64,000 nt of DNA from Candidatus Thiodiazotropha endolucinida (GCF_001715975.1 NZ_MARB01000007.1:62001-126000), one strand, 5' to 3'. Positions 45,209 to 55,876 are shown, counted from the first letter of the stretch. Notes: generated by a model not told the origin, from the letters alone. A program made the numbers and translations.

Positions 45209-46393
45209 TTATAAAATAGCGGAGTTTTGTTTGGTCTCGAACAGTCTCAGGCCGGCTATCAATAGTGAGCCGATTATCATGATGCCGGCTGCCAGATAGA
45301 GGCCGTCACTATAGCTGCCGCTACGTTCAGCCAGCACTCCTGTAATGGCAGGAATGACGATCTGTGCAATACCGTAGGAAATGGTCATTTTTCCCATCAT
45401 TTTGGCGGGGCGGGTAGGGTAGTAGCGCCCGGCCATGGTCAGTACCAGGCTGACGATGCCGATGAATGTTCCGCCAAACAACAACGCCCCGGCCATCGCC
45501 ATGATTGGGCTATGAGCTACCACCGGCAACAGGATGCCGGCAGTCTGCAGCAGGAAGGCGATGAGCAGGGCGTTGAGATCGCCTGTTCGACGCGCAACCA
45601 GGTCCCAAAGGATACAGGCGGGCGCCGCGGCCATGCCGAGGATGAAAAAGCTCCAGGCGCCCAGCTCATTGAGACCGGGTAATTGATCGATAATGGCTAC
45701 GATAAAGGTGGCGCTGACCACATAGCCCGCACCAGCACAAAAGTAAGCAGCCATGAAGAGTTGCAAGAAGCGTCGGCTGGGTGGTGTATCGACCATCACT
45801 TTACCGCTGCGTGTGACCTGGCTGGTATCGGGTGGAGGCAGCCATGCCCAGGCGGGTAAAACCATCAGGGTACCCATCAGGCTCAGCATCAACCATTGCC
45901 CGCGCCAGTCGAAATAGTGACTCATCAGTTCCACCGCAATGGCGCCAAATGCGATCCCAAGACCGACACCACTGAAATGAATACCCAGCTCGCTGCGATG
46001 ACCGTGGCGTATGAGCCAGTTAAGAATGAGACCGGAGCCCAATAGCAGTCCCGCAGCACTGCTTAAACCTGCAATAAAACGGTAGAAGGACCAAAGCCAT
46101 ATGTTCTCTGTAAGTCCCATGCCCAGGGTGGATACCACCGCCACGATCAGGCCGATACGATAGAGACGGTCTTTGAGTACCAGGTCACTGATCAGTGATG
46201 CCGTGATAGCTCCGCTCAGATAACCTAGATAGTTGACCGCCGTTAGCCAGCCTCCCTGGGAAAGTCCTAATCCGGCCTGTTCCAGCATGATCGGGAGTAG
46301 CGGTGTATAGGCAAAACGGGCAATGCCCAGCATCAATATCAGGCTGATAATACCGCCAGCCAGTACTTTTAATCTTTCAGTCTGGTTGCCCAT
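45209..46393 (-). CDS. YbfB/YjiJ family MFS transporter
   Basis: A 394-residue protein with twelve predicted membrane helices. MLGIARFAYTPLLPIMLEQAGLGLSQGGWLTAVNYLGYLSGA is the family's N-terminal mark, together with FYRFIAGLSSAAGLLLGSGLILNWL and a GKMTISYGIAQIV segment near the end. Substrate unknown. It is convergent with the copper operon. Confidence 0.85.
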   Translation of the reverse strand: MGNQTERLKVLAGGIISLILMLGIARFAYTPLLPIMLEQAGLGLSQGGWLTAVNYLGYLSGAITASLISDLVLKDRLYRIGLIVAVVSTLGMGLTENIWLWSFYRFIAGLSSAAGLLLGSGLILNWLIRHGHRSELGIHFSGVGLGIAFGAIAVELMSHYFDWRGQWLMLSLMGTLMVLPAWAWLPPPDTSQVTRSGKVMVDTPPSRRFLQLFMAAYFCAGAGYVVSATFIVAIIDQLPGLNELGAWSFFILGMAAAPACILWDLVARRTGDLNALLIAFLLQTAGILLPVVAHSPIMAMAGALLFGGTFIGIVSLVLTMAGRYYPTRPAKMMGKMTISYGIAQIVIPAITGVLAERSGSYSDGLYLAAGIMIIGSLLIAGLRLFETKQNSAIL

Positions 46394-46841
46394 GTGGTGA
46401 GGTTTTTACTGTACATAAAATCTTGATATTACTCACTAAGATGTGATTTTTTAGATCTGTTGTGTTCAATGTAACCGTCGCCCGGCCATTAGGTATTGTA
46501 ACGGTAGACTCAGTGTGTTTTGAGAAGCAGAGCCAGTTCGAGAGTATAACCAAAATACGGGAATCTCGTTAGATATGTGCTGTTCTCTATCCGATGGTTT
46601 GTTAAGCTTCCATAATCTCAGAGTATGGCAGGAGGGTTCACTTTCCATGCCTGAATCTGCGAATCCGTGTCAATATAGTTATTCATATACGGGGCTTTAA
46701 AAATTGTACTAAAGAAGCCATTTTATAAAAATTGTTTTGTAATAACTATCATCAGTGTTAACAGAATGCCACTTATTATGATTTTGTACACATTATTATT
46801 GTAAACTTGAGATTTCTTGAATTAATCAAGCGAAACGGTAA
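46394..46841. other. gene-free AT-rich stretch upstream of RpfC-like kinase 1
   Basis: About 450 bases between the divergent MFS and kinase genes, becoming very AT-rich toward the kinase. No clear promoter pair, repeat or small gene could be supported. Confidence 0.4.
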
Positions 46842-48947
46842 ATGATGGAACAAAATATCACTCGTTCTTTTTCTTTTGTTCAGAGGATTATTTCTCGCTT
46901 TAAAAATCGGCCAGACTCTGAACATGAACAATCCATTGTTAGGATCGCTATTACGATAATAGTGCTTATTTATCTTGGGTTGTCGTCACTGTTTGGCGAG
47001 CCAAGTGAGTCTGTAAAGCACGGCCTGATAATTCTCTGTCTATTTTTGGTTTTTTCCACGTTAATATTAATAGCTATTGCAATCAATCCAGGCATCTCTG
47101 TTACCAGGCGAATAATATGTATGCTTGGTGACATGGGGATGATTTCATATCTTTTGTACTATTACGGTCAGATGATGACTCCACTATATGTTGTATATCT
47201 ATGGGTGTCATCCGGTTATGGGTTGCGTTACGGAAACCGCTATCTAGCTGCCTCTACCGTGCTTGCTGCAATGGGCTTTATTTTAGTAATGCACTACAAC
47301 GCAGAGTGGAGAGAGGATCCAATCATAGGTTGGAGTTTGTGGATTGGATTAATTGTACTTCCCATGTACATTGCCTCATTATTGGCTAAACTATCACGCG
47401 CTCTCGATGCCGCCAAATCCGCAAATGAAGCCAAAAGCCGGTTTCTGGCCAATATGAGTCATGAAATCCGTACACCTATTAATGGTGTAATTGGATTATT
47501 GGAGTTGTTAAGTGTTACACCTTTGGCGGAAAAGCAGAAGTCACTGGTACATGGAGCTCAATCATCAGCTGCTATGCTGTTGCACTTGGTCGATGATGTA
47601 TTGGACATTAGCAAAATTGAAGCAGGACGCATAATAATTGTAAATGCTCCTTTTGATTTGCATGCTCTAATAAACAGTGTTGTCGGCTTGTTTAACAATG
47701 AGGCAAGAAAGAAGAATCTGATACTAAAGCGTAATATTGATCCGGCATGTCCATACTGGTTGATCGGAGATGAACTGCATTTACGTCAGGTCTTGGTTAA
47801 CTTGGTTGGAAATGCTGTAAAGTTTACTGATCAGGGGTGGGTTGAAGTACGAGTAGAAGCCAATAGCGTAACAAGTGACAGAGTGCAAATTAATTTAACT
47901 GTCGAAGATACCGGGATAGGTATATCTGAAGAGGCTAAATCTTATATTTTTGATCCATTTCGACAAGAGGATGAGAGGATCAACAGACGGTTTGGTGGCA
48001 CAGGATTAGGCATGAGTATCGCCAAGCAATTGGTTGATTTGATGGATGGACAGCTTATAGCCTCAAGTGAGATAGGCAAAGGCAGCCGGTTTACTTTGAC
48101 TATAGATTATCAGCGTGCGAGTGTGCCAACTGGCGTACAGTATTTGAGGTTTCCTGCTGGTATCCGCTTAATCAGTAGTGACAGTAACTTAACCAAGACT
48201 TTATGCGAGTGGTTTGGAGAGTGGAAAATAAGCTGCAAACTGGATCTGGGAATCACATCACAAACAGATTTTGACGAAACAGTTGTACTTATTGATACAC
48301 GTTGTTTGAAGCATGGAGATAAGTCGATACTTGGTAAATCAGGACTTGCCAGTCGAGACATGATATTGATCACCGACAAAACACACGAATGGCAAGATGC
48401 TGACAAATTCAACTATATCGATATACATCCACTACCGCTTGAACGTGAACGCTTATTCAACGTATTACATAGTTTGCAGACAGCGACATTCAATAAAACT
48501 GAATTTAAGCCAGATCAAGATAATGCAACAGCAAAGTCGTTATTAACCGGTCATATTTTAGTTGCAGAAGACAACAAGATAAATCAACGAGTAACGTGCA
48601 GATTTCTTGAGCAAGACGGGCATAAGGTTGTATTGGTAGATAATGGGGATACAGCCCTTGATCAATTAAAGGCGCAAGACTTTGATTTGGCTATTGTAGA
48701 TATGATGATGCCGGGGCATGGCGGACTCGATGTGATCAAGTTATTTCGTAGTACACAGGATAACCGAGCTGAACTGCCGTTTATTGTACTCACTGCCAAT
48801 GTAAGTAAGGAAGCACAGATGGCATGCGATAGTATAGGCGTCAAGTATCTAAGTAAACCATTGAGAGGAACAGATTTAAAAGCAGAAGTTCAGCAAATAC
48901 TGATGACAAGAAAGGACGAGCACAATAGCAAAGAGGGCAGGTTATAG
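46842..48947 (+). CDS. RpfC-like hybrid sensor kinase 1 (no Hpt)
   Basis: A 701-residue membrane kinase. Residues 1-185 hold five or six helices with the RpfC-type input pattern (MLGDMGMISYLLYYYGQ, PLYVVYLWVSSGYGLRYGNRYL). The HisKA domain follows with H207 in [19 protein letters not shown], then HATPase (LVNLVGNAVKFTDQG, DTGIGI, GTGLGMSIAKQLV) and one receiver domain near the C-terminus (ILVAEDNKINQRV, AIVDMMMPGHGG). It lacks the terminal Hpt domain that the sister gene has. It likely senses DSF-type fatty acid signals made by the nearby RpfF-like enzyme. The start has a weak site. Confidence 0.82.
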   Translation: MMEQNITRSFSFVQRIISRFKNRPDSEHEQSIVRIAITIIVLIYLGLSSLFGEPSESVKHGLIILCLFLVFSTLILIAIAINPGISVTRRIICMLGDMGMISYLLYYYGQMMTPLYVVYLWVSSGYGLRYGNRYLAASTVLAAMGFILVMHYNAEWREDPIIGWSLWIGLIVLPMYIASLLAKLSRALDAAKSANEAKSRFLANMSHEIRTPINGVIGLLELLSVTPLAEKQKSLVHGAQSSAAMLLHLVDDVLDISKIEAGRIIIVNAPFDLHALINSVVGLFNNEARKKNLILKRNIDPACPYWLIGDELHLRQVLVNLVGNAVKFTDQGWVEVRVEANSVTSDRVQINLTVEDTGIGISEEAKSYIFDPFRQEDERINRRFGGTGLGMSIAKQLVDLMDGQLIASSEIGKGSRFTLTIDYQRASVPTGVQYLRFPAGIRLISSDSNLTKTLCEWFGEWKISCKLDLGITSQTDFDETVVLIDTRCLKHGDKSILGKSGLASRDMILITDKTHEWQDADKFNYIDIHPLPLERERLFNVLHSLQTATFNKTEFKPDQDNATAKSLLTGHILVAEDNKINQRVTCRFLEQDGHKVVLVDNGDTALDQLKAQDFDLAIVDMMMPGHGGLDVIKLFRSTQDNRAELPFIVLTANVSKEAQMACDSIGVKYLSKPLRGTDLKAEVQQILMTRKDEHNSKEGRL

Positions 48948-48981
48948 ATTTTAATATTCTTTAGCGGAACCGTTGCTGAGG

Positions 48982-50664
48982 TTAATCCTGGTTATCCTTG
49001 CGGTTGATCAGTTTTATGTTGATGTGATTGTCTTCAAGGTATTGTTCCAAGGCAGACTTGGTTTTATCTAAGATTTCAGCCAACTCTTTCAGGTAGGCTT
49101 GTCCATTACGTCTGATCTCTTCACTCGATGAACGATTCAGTTTACTCGCCTTTTCGAGCAGATAAGTTGCACCAATATTACCTGCGGCACCTTTGATTGC
49201 ATGTGCATCATCGATGATCTGCGTTATATCGGCACCATGTATAGCTATTTCCATGCGTTCTATGCAACTGTAGACATCAGTAAGAAAATGGTTAACTAGT
49301 TCCTTGAAAAAATCATCGCGTGTACTCAATCTGGTTAACTGATCAAGTGTGTCCCGGTCCAGGTATTGCATTCTTTTTGATGCAAAAGGAGTTGTCTTAT
49401 GACCGGCCATATAGGTAGTGACTGCCTGTTCTGAAATTTTATTGCCACTATCCGTCAGGCGATGTATCTCCTTGAGTAGGGCGCTGATATCGATTGGCTT
49501 TTGTAAATAGACATCGGCCCCTGCTTCCCGACACTGCTGTTCCGCATCTTTCGAGATATTTGCTGTCAGTATGATAAAAGGTATATCTTTTATTAGGCCA
49601 TACCCGGACTTGTACTCGCGTATAACATCAAGTCCACCGATTCGGGGCATTTGCATATCAAGGATGGCCAAATCGTATTCACAATCTTCGAATTTTTCCA
49701 AGGCACTTTGTCCATCTTCTACCAACTCGACTTGATAGCCTGCCTTAATCAGCATCTCACTGAGAATTAGACGATTAACGGCAGTATCTTCAGCAACAAG
49801 AATCTTGAGTTTGTCGTGGTTCTGAGAATGTGCCCAGCTATCGATTACCTCTACACCCTCCGGTAGGTTGGTATCGAGAAATGCAGTGTGAATCGCATTA
49901 TAAAGTTGGCGCCGGTTTTTCAGATCATGGACTACTGAATCTATTTCAGGGGGTACATCAAATGGTTGGTATTTGCCAATAATATCAACTAGTATCAGGT
50001 GGGCTTGATCACCCGATACTTCACGTAATCTCTCTGCAAGTTGTGCTAGATTTTCATCTACATACTCTGCATCCAGAATTAAAAGGGGTTGTTGATCAGG
50101 TGTAGATGTGCTTTGAGTGAGAAGATCAGTCAATTCTTCAACTGTACTTACTACATCATTGCCTATCTCCCACAGCTTCAGTGGTTGGTTGATCTTGTTG
50201 TAGAAGTGAAGGCTGTTGGTGAATGTGATTGTAGTGTGTCCTGTATAGCTCTGCTCCTTTGTTGACTCAGGAATCTCGAGTGGAAGATCAAAATAGAACC
50301 GAGACCCCTTTCCCAACGTGCTTTCAACCTGAATATCGCCACCCATACAGTTAACGAGCTCTTTAGAAATTGTAGTACCGAGACCTGAACCACCATACTC
50401 TCTGGTAATGGAATCATCGATTTGGTTGAAACGCTGGAATAAATTATTCAGACCCTCTTGGGAGATACCGATTCCGGTATCTATAACCTCAAATCTTAAA
50501 TTTACCATTGAGTCTGTGGTGTGTAATGGGTTGATTCTGATGTCTACATAGCCTTGATGAGTAAACTTGATGGCATTGCCCACGAGGTTGTTAAGTACCT
50601 GTTGTATGCGGTGGTTATCACCAAGCAGATCGAATGGAACTTCAGGAGAAATATGGGTCATCAA
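48982..50664 (-). pseudogene. RpfC-like hybrid kinase 2, C-terminal piece (frameshifted)
   Basis: This frame, open back to 50818, encodes the rest of the kinase begun at 51553: end of HisKA, HATPase (VLNNLVGNAIKFTHQG, DTGIGI, GGSGLGTTISKELV), a degenerate middle domain, a receiver (KILVAEDTAVNRLILSEMLIKAG, AILDMQMPRIGGLDVI) and a C-terminal Hpt domain with DDAHAIKGAAGNIG. Translation in the same frame as the N-terminal piece would stop at once. The ATG at 50664 is only the first Met in the frame and falls inside the HATPase domain, so this is not an independent gene. Compare the intact sister at 46842-48947. Confidence 0.75.
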
Positions 50665-50791
50665 ACTGATGTTTTTCTCCTTTGCGATTGGTTCAAGTGA
50701 TGCGCTGACGGTTGTAATAAGTGAATGCAGATCGAACTCCTGGTGTTCAATCTTGATTTCACCGGCATCGATTTTCGAAAAATCAAGGACA

Positions 50792-51553
50792 TCATCGATG
50801 AGTGAAAGTAGGTGTTTTTACTGAGGAGTCGATGGTATTGACTTTTTTCTCTATCCCTTTTCCCAAGTTCTCAGTCATCAATAATTGAGAAATACCTATG
50901 ATGCCTGTTAACGGTGTTCGCATCTCATGACTCATATTGGCAAGAAACCGCCCCTTTGCCTGATTTGCCGCCTCAGCAATAGCTTTTGCATCTACCAGCT
51001 GTCCAAGTATCTTAGAGACGAAAATTGGTATGATAATGTTGGTGATGATCAATCCATAACCCACAACCGGGTGTGCTAGCCAGAAGGGTGTTGTGTTGAT
51101 CACAACCAGAAAACCGGAGGTCGAGAGCAGCATACCCAGGTAGAGATAGCTGTTACCGAAACGTGCGCCATAGCCAACGGTGATCCAGAGTAGGACTGTA
51201 AAGAGTGGTGCACCAACCTCACCTGCGCCATACATGGCGAGACAGGTCATCGTATGATCACCCAGCATGGTGATGGTTTTACGTAACTTTGAACCCTGTT
51301 TGATGTAAATAAACGATAAAAGAATCAGAATTGAGAATAGTTCGTATCCAGCTGCCAGCCTTGTGGCTGTTACGTGAGTACTGCCGAGGGGGTTGGTCAG
51401 ATCAGAAATCAGCAGATAGGTGAACACGATGAAGGTAAAAAAGAGGCGAATCAATCCCTGCTCATATTCCAGACGTGCCTCATCACTTAGTCCCTGGGAG
51501 ATGAAAGTGAGTCTGGGTAATTTAAAAACCTCTTTCAATGTATTGCCAGCCAT
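50792..51553 (-). pseudogene. RpfC-like hybrid kinase 2, N-terminal piece (frameshifted)
   Basis: A 253-residue piece with the RpfC-type membrane input domain ([43 protein letters not shown]) and the phosphoacceptor box [19 protein letters not shown]. After VNTIDSS the frame leaves the family sequence (VKTPTFTHR, stop). One base fewer in the run of five T at 50815-50819 restores [20 protein letters not shown], the expected next segment. The gene 48982-51553 is thus one kinase with a single-base insertion, either real inactivation or a sequencing error. Confidence 0.78.
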
Positions 51554-51944
51554 GGCACAAATACCCCTAAGTGATTGATTTTAGGTTTTCTAGACCAGCC
51601 ATTGTAACAGTCAAGTCATACGTTTGAACGTATAGGACAATGATAGCGGCTGAAAATAGGCAAAATTTTAGTCATTATAAGAAATAAATTCCTATAAAAA
51701 AGTTTAATGTCAAAATATGTTGCTCGGGATCAATTGCTTAAGCGATTCTACTTCCCAGGGAATGTGGAATTGAGTCACGATCAGATTGACTTGATTACTC
51801 AGTCCTTAAACATTTCATAAAATGCTGTTTCTATCCAGTGGTGGCAACGCCTAATATAAATTCACCATCTTTTTTTCTTTTGCGATGGATATTAAACATA
51901 CCTATCACCAGACCTATATAACATCTACCCGTGAGGAACAGAAA
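51554..51944. other. divergent promoter region of rpfF-like and kinase 2 genes
   Basis: About 390 AT-rich bases. A TTGAT-CCCG-AGCAA imperfect FNR-like palindrome lies on the minus strand near 51721-51734; the second half is one base off. No other structure recognised. Confidence 0.35.
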
Positions 51945-52853
51945 ATGCTCAAAGCCGTACCTACACAATCATTATCAGAGTTGACATTTGACACGCTGAA
52001 CATTCGATATGATGAAAGCTACAGGACCCTTACCTTTGCCATGGATCCCGGGACAATTCCCTGTTTTTCACCCCAATTACTGAAAGACATCAATAGTTTT
52101 CAAACATGGACAAGTGAATACCTAAAAAGTACTGAATCGAAGACCGATATCGATTTCCTGATTTTTGGCTCCGATGTGCCTGGAATATTCAATCTCGGTG
52201 GCGATCTGAAATTTTTTGTGGACATGATAACAACCGGTGACAGGCAGACCCTGCAAAAATATGCGGAGCTGAGTATCGATGTGCTGTATGCCAATTTCAT
52301 CAATCTCAATACCAATGTCCACACCATATCGTTGGTAACCGGAACAGCGCTTGGAGCGGGATTCGAAGCAGCACTTTCCAGTGACTACATCATTGCTGAA
52401 GCCGGTAGTGTATTTAAATTTCCCGAGGTTGTTTTCAATATGTTCCCTGGAATGGGGGCCTATTCCTTCCTGTCCCGGCGGATATCACCCGCATTGGTGG
52501 AGCGAATGATCATTAATGCCGAAGGTTATACCGCAGAACAGCTTTATGAGATGGGAGTTGTTGATGTTGTTGCAGATCCGGGTGAGGGTGAACTGGCGCT
52601 CAGATCATTCATCAAGCGTCTCAATAAGTCGAATATTACCAGGCGTTCAGTACTAAGGATGCGAAACCGGATCATGCCCTTGGAGAAACATGAGTTGCTT
52701 GATATTGCGCATGATTGGGTGGATGCGGCATTTTCGCTCTCAGATAGGGATATTTCCGCGATGTCGCGTCTTGTAAGGGCACAAACGAAGATGATGAGCC
52801 AGCAAGAAACGCAAGAAAAGCCGACTGACTTGCCTATGCAGAGTCATGGTTAA
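51945..52853 (+). CDS. rpfF: RpfF-like diffusible signal factor synthase
   Basis: A 302-residue crotonase-fold enzyme. The start at ATG 51945 follows GAGGAACAGAAA. With it, the two catalytic glutamates fall at 141 (GAGFEAALSS) and 161 (FKFPEVVFNMFPGMGAYSF), the same numbers as in Xanthomonas RpfF. NLGGDLKFFVDMI and VDVVADPGEGE are also family-typical. RpfF makes cis-2-unsaturated fatty acid signals from acyl-ACP. Its position between two RpfC-like kinases, and next to a cyclopropane fatty acid synthase gene, supports a quorum-sensing role. An upstream ATG at 51885 is less likely. Confidence 0.88.
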   Translation: MLKAVPTQSLSELTFDTLNIRYDESYRTLTFAMDPGTIPCFSPQLLKDINSFQTWTSEYLKSTESKTDIDFLIFGSDVPGIFNLGGDLKFFVDMITTGDRQTLQKYAELSIDVLYANFINLNTNVHTISLVTGTALGAGFEAALSSDYIIAEAGSVFKFPEVVFNMFPGMGAYSFLSRRISPALVERMIINAEGYTAEQLYEMGVVDVVADPGEGELALRSFIKRLNKSNITRRSVLRMRNRIMPLEKHELLDIAHDWVDAAFSLSDRDISAMSRLVRAQTKMMSQQETQEKPTDLPMQSHG

Positions 52854-53306
52854 CTGGCGGCTGTAAGATAACAAATTTATCTAAAACTAAATTGGAGAGT
52901 GTGTTATTGGATTGATATAAATAAAAAGTTTTGATTAAAAATCTGGTGAGATGTAGTGGTGCGATTTTTTGGTTTTATTACCCCTTGTACCGAGGGGGGC
53001 TATTGTTGTGTTACCAGTTTGTGTCAATTCCATAAGAAAGTACATGCTCAGTTGAGCATTGGGCTGGAATTGTGAAGAGTTGGCCTGAAACCAGCAGGTG
53101 ATATGCAGCGTATCTACTAGCATCAAGAATTGTAAAACTAAAACAGTAGTGTATTAATGAAACTACGTTCTGGTGCTGTGGTGCATATCTGTAACAAAAT
53201 GACAATGAAGCGGCAACACGCAATTGATTGAACCTGTCACGCAAAAATAAATCATTTTGTAATAGGTGAATTGATATTTTGCCGATTACCTGAGAGGAGA
53301 TTGCCT
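52854..53306. other. gene-free stretch between rpfF and cfa
   Basis: About 450 AT-rich bases between two plus-strand genes. No terminator hairpin with T-run, repeat or small gene could be supported; the cfa promoter must lie here. Confidence 0.4.
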
Positions 53307-54476
53307 ATGCCTTTCGTGAATATTAATCACGGCCTGCATAATGAACCTCACGGTGAGCTTAAGCCTCCCCAGGTATTGGTCGATCTTCTGGAGCAGGCTG
53401 ATGTTCAGTTTAACGGCAATCGACCGTGGGACATACAAGTACATGACAAAGAACTGTATCGACGTGTTCTGACCCGGGGTTCACTCGGTTTTGGTGAATC
53501 TTTTATGGATGGTCACTGGATGTGTGATGCAATGGATGTACTGTTTTCTCGCTTGATGACAGTTGGTATTGATCACCAGATTGCTGGTTGGTTCAAGTTT
53601 CGCATGCTCGTCGAGTTGATTCGCAACTATCTGTTCAACTTTCAGTCTATTACTCGAGCCTTTCAAGTGGGTGAACGGCATTATGATGTGGGTAATGACA
53701 TATTCGAAGCTATGCTCGACTCGACCATGAGCTACTCTTGCGGTTATTGGAAGTCCGCGGAAAATTTGGAACAGGCACAACACGACAAACTGGATATCAT
53801 CTGTCGCAAACTGCAATTGCAACCCGGTGAGAGACTGCTTGATATAGGTTGTGGCTGGGGTGCCTTGATGCAGTACGCTGCCGAACATTACGATGTTAGT
53901 GTGACTGGAATTACCGTGTCAAAAGCACAGCAAATATTAGCCCGGGAACGCTGTAAGGATCTTCCTGTCACGGTTGAACTCAAGGACTACAGAGAAATTA
54001 CAGGCAGCTATGACAAAGTAGTATCCGTAGGCATGTTCGAGCATGTTGGTCACAAGAACTATCCCACCTATTTCCATACCGTAAACAGACTGCTCAAGGA
54101 TAACGGTCTGTTCCTGCTGCACACGATCGGCCTTTACAAAACAGCGAAGACATTAGATCCCTGGATAGATAAATATATTTTCCCCAATGGTAAACTGCCT
54201 TCTGCACAGGAGATAACGCAATCCGTGGAATCTGTATTTCTGATACAGGATTGGCACAATTTCGGACCGGACTATGACCGAACATTAATGGCCTGGTGGC
54301 ATAATTTTGACCATGCCTGGCCTGAGCTGCGTAAGCACTATGACGAACGTTTTTATCGCATGTGGAAATACTATCTGCACTCATGTGCCGGTTTTTTTCG
54401 CAGTCGCCAGGGACAGCTTTGGCAACTAGTACTGAATAAACGCCAGTGTGAGGGTGTTTACCGCTCGGTGCGTTGA
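53307..54476 (+). CDS. cfa: cyclopropane-fatty-acyl-phospholipid synthase
   Basis: A 389-residue SAM-dependent enzyme that adds a methylene bridge to unsaturated phospholipid chains. The ATG at 53307 follows GAGGAGATTGCCT. FQVGERHYDVGNDIFEAMLDSTMSYSCGYWKSAENLEQAQHDKL and LDIGCGWGALMQYAAEHYDVSVTGITVSKAQ are diagnostic, and the active-site cysteine is in YLHSCAGFFRSRQGQLWQLV. It follows the DSF locus and converges on the FccB gene. Confidence 0.95.
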   Translation: MPFVNINHGLHNEPHGELKPPQVLVDLLEQADVQFNGNRPWDIQVHDKELYRRVLTRGSLGFGESFMDGHWMCDAMDVLFSRLMTVGIDHQIAGWFKFRMLVELIRNYLFNFQSITRAFQVGERHYDVGNDIFEAMLDSTMSYSCGYWKSAENLEQAQHDKLDIICRKLQLQPGERLLDIGCGWGALMQYAAEHYDVSVTGITVSKAQQILARERCKDLPVTVELKDYREITGSYDKVVSVGMFEHVGHKNYPTYFHTVNRLLKDNGLFLLHTIGLYKTAKTLDPWIDKYIFPNGKLPSAQEITQSVESVFLIQDWHNFGPDYDRTLMAWWHNFDHAWPELRKHYDERFYRMWKYYLHSCAGFFRSRQGQLWQLVLNKRQCEGVYRSVR

Positions 54477-54509
54477 CAATAATTGGATAGATATGGGTGA
54501 GCAGCAGAT

Positions 54510-54535
54510 AAAAAAAGCGCCACAATGTGGCGCTT
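54510..54535 (-). terminator. rho-independent terminator of the octahaem/FccB operon
   Basis: On the minus strand AAGCGCCA-CATTG-TGGCGCTT is followed at once by a run of T (six A at 54511-54516 on the plus strand). It is 44 bases after the FccB stop and may also serve cfa from the other side. Confidence 0.85.
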
Positions 54536-54578
54536 GAATAGCCTGTTTTTAGCTTTTCTACAAAGTGGTTTTTTGTTA

Positions 54579-55865
54579 TCAGGTGAACATGTCTGAGGTG
54601 ATATTCTTGAACCAGCTGCGCGCGTACTGCGCCTCGATGGCTCTTGTCTCAGCGGATGCATCCATTGGCGAAAGACCTCCGGCACCTTTGACACCGACGA
54701 TCTTTCCGTTAACCAATTGGTAGACTGCAGCTACCGAGATGCCCCAATCAGGTGTGATGATGCTGTAACAGGTGTTCACATAGGAGGGTTCGCCCGGTGG
54801 CTCACCGTTAAGCGCAGCGACAATGACGGCGGCGCATACTTTACCCTGGGAGTTGGCGGCATAGCCTGACTTGGGCATCTTGCCGGCAATGCTGGCGTCA
54901 CCGATGACGTGCACATCCTTATGGATCTTTGATTCGAATGTGCCCTGATTGACCGGACACCAGCCGGAGTCATCGGTCAGTCCGGCGACTTGTGCGATCT
55001 TACCCGCTTTCTGTGCCGGGATAACGTTGAGGACATCACCCTTGTACTCGTCTACCTGTCCGACCAGCGTCATGTTGTCTGGATCGACCGCTTCGATGAT
55101 CCCGCCGTCGGCGCCACTGACCCATTCGATGGTATCGCCATAGAACTTCTTATAGCCCTGCATGAAAAGGCCCTGTTTGGAGAACTTATCCTTGGCGTCC
55201 AGGATAATGACCTTCGACTTGGGTTTGTGATGCTTGAAGTAGTGGGCGATCTGTGCGGCACGCTCATAGGGGCCCGGTGGACAGCGGAAGGGATTGGGTG
55301 GCGCCGCGATATAGCAGACACCGCCATCCTTCATAGCCATGAGCTGTTTATGCAGGGTAGTGGTTTGCGGACCCGCCTTCCAGGCGTGGGGAATCTTCTC
55401 CGCCACCGCCGCACTGTGGCCCTCGATCTTCTCAAAACGGAAGTCGATGCCTGGGGAGACCACCAGTTTGTCGTACTGGTACTGGTTACCGCCGGCACCC
55501 TTGACGGTATGGTTGGCCGCATCGATCTCCACCACTTCGTCGTGCACCACTTTGACATTGTGGTTCTGATTCATGGCCTTGTAGTTGAAAGTGATGCTGC
55601 CGATATCCCGTTCACCACCCAGCACCTCGTTGCTGAGGGGACAGGAGACATATTGGGTATTCTTCTCGATCAGCATGACATCGATCGAGGGATCGGCCTT
55701 TTTAATATATTTAGCGGCGATAGCGCCACCGTAGCCGCCACCGATCACGATCACCCGCCCTTTGGCACCTTTACCGAATGATACCGGGCTGAATGAGGCG
55801 ACGGTACCCAGTGCGGCACAAGCACCGGTAGCTTTGATAAATTTTCTTCGTGTTAGTCTGGCCAT
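54579..55865 (-). CDS. fccB: FccB-type flavocytochrome c sulfide dehydrogenase flavoprotein
   Basis: A 428-residue periplasmic FAD protein with a twin-arginine signal (MARLTRRKFIKATGACAALG). FAD binding: GRVIVIGGGYGGAIAAKYIKK. Cysteines near the flavin match the family's redox pair (YVSCPLSNEVLGG; PNPFRCPPGPYERAAQIA; SGWCPVNQGTFESK). The C-terminus is the FCSD flavin-binding domain (TCYSIITPDWGISVAAVYQLV). FccB oxidises sulfide to sulfur or polysulfide and passes electrons to a cytochrome. ATG 55880 overlaps the fccA stop and is an alternative; ATG 55865 fits the Tat leader better. Confidence 0.85.
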   Translation of the reverse strand: MARLTRRKFIKATGACAALGTVASFSPVSFGKGAKGRVIVIGGGYGGAIAAKYIKKADPSIDVMLIEKNTQYVSCPLSNEVLGGERDIGSITFNYKAMNQNHNVKVVHDEVVEIDAANHTVKGAGGNQYQYDKLVVSPGIDFRFEKIEGHSAAVAEKIPHAWKAGPQTTTLHKQLMAMKDGGVCYIAAPPNPFRCPPGPYERAAQIAHYFKHHKPKSKVIILDAKDKFSKQGLFMQGYKKFYGDTIEWVSGADGGIIEAVDPDNMTLVGQVDEYKGDVLNVIPAQKAGKIAQVAGLTDDSGWCPVNQGTFESKIHKDVHVIGDASIAGKMPKSGYAANSQGKVCAAVIVAALNGEPPGEPSYVNTCYSIITPDWGISVAAVYQLVNGKIVGVKGAGGLSPMDASAETRAIEAQYARSWFKNITSDMFT

Positions 55866-55876
55866 TGCTCTCCCCC

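Noticed and set aside
51721-51734. FNR-like palindrome between rpfF and kinase 2
   Set aside because: One half-site is imperfect and it is not placed at a clear promoter; kept only as a note.
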